A stretch of DNA of 5,354 nucleotides, taken from positions 1-5,354 of the forward strand of contig CAYWYG010000037.1 of the NCBI GenBank assembly GCA_964462335.1, read 5' to 3'. Under the pieces are notes generated by a model. That model was not told the origin of the DNA and ran no database searches. It saw only the letters and a list, made by a program, of their open reading frames with translations. A program made the position numbers and the translations under genes. Source of the stretch: JAPUDQ01 sp964462335. GTDB taxonomy: Bacteria; Patescibacteriota; Saccharimonadia; Saccharimonadales; Saccharimonadaceae. Shown one piece after another: positions 5,336 to 5,354 of this stretch. Every line of letters begins with the position of its first letter. Position 1 is the first letter of the stretch.

Positions 5336-5354
5336 TATAGTATATTTTTGACAT
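5336..5354 (+). promoter_or_regulatory. Possible promoter elements at the right edge
   Basis: After the stop at 5310 the last 44 bases are AT-rich and carry no gene or hairpin. TATAGT at 5336-5341 matches TATAAT at five of six positions, with TTGTGA (5315-5320) 15 nt upstream as a weak -35. The window ends in AT (5353-5354); if the next base is G, an ATG would lie 11 nt after the box, the spacing seen for the other genes here. Alternatively, the perfect TTGACA at 5348-5353 is a -35 box whose -10 lies outside the window. Confidence 0.35.

Overview
The window reads as chromosomal DNA of a Patescibacteria/CPR bacterium, most likely Candidatus Saccharibacteria or a near relative. This is an inference from protein style; no rRNA or other phylogenetic marker is present. 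The supporting signs are: (i) every recognisable gene encodes a secreted or membrane-anchored surface protein built from modules common in Saccharibacteria surface proteins; (ii) the last gene matches from memory a small membrane protein family (TNGQ-YFGKL ... FW-NL) seen mainly in CPR genomes; (iii) base composition is near 50% GC by eye, intergenic gaps are tiny, and TATAAT boxes sit almost on the start codons. TGA is used as a real stop (genes ending at 1914 and 2765), so the recoded-UGA lineages (Gracilibacteria/Absconditabacteria) are unlikely.

Layout, all on the + strand: 1-558, the C-terminal part of a DUF916/WxL-interacting-type membrane-anchored protein, cut by the window edge; 586-1914, a secreted LamG (concanavalin A-like) protein with a C-terminal WxL-like beta domain; 1911-2765, a complete DUF916/WxLIP-like protein with signal peptide and C-terminal membrane anchor, overlapping the LamG gene by 4 nt; 2850-4790 (possible start 2820), a large secreted, phage-tail-fibre-like modular protein with an internal duplication and a C-terminal lectin-like beta-sandwich; 4813-5310, a single-pass membrane protein of unknown function. 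The right edge (5311-5354) holds only a possible promoter for the next gene.

Working model (inference): two related DUF916-type anchors flank a LamG protein that has no anchor of its own, which suggests a surface complex in which the membrane proteins hold the LamG protein on the cell envelope. The tail-fibre-like protein next door would be a second exposed binding protein. For an epibiotic bacterium such a cluster would suit host-cell or glycan attachment, but nothing here proves that role.

Regulation: TATAAT boxes precede the genes at 586, 2820/2850 and 4813. Two of them predict transcripts starting 0-4 nt before the ATG, i.e. leaderless or nearly leaderless mRNAs. No convincing intrinsic terminator is visible. 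There is no gene-free stretch over 300 bases, and no RNA gene, CRISPR array, insertion sequence or integrase was seen.
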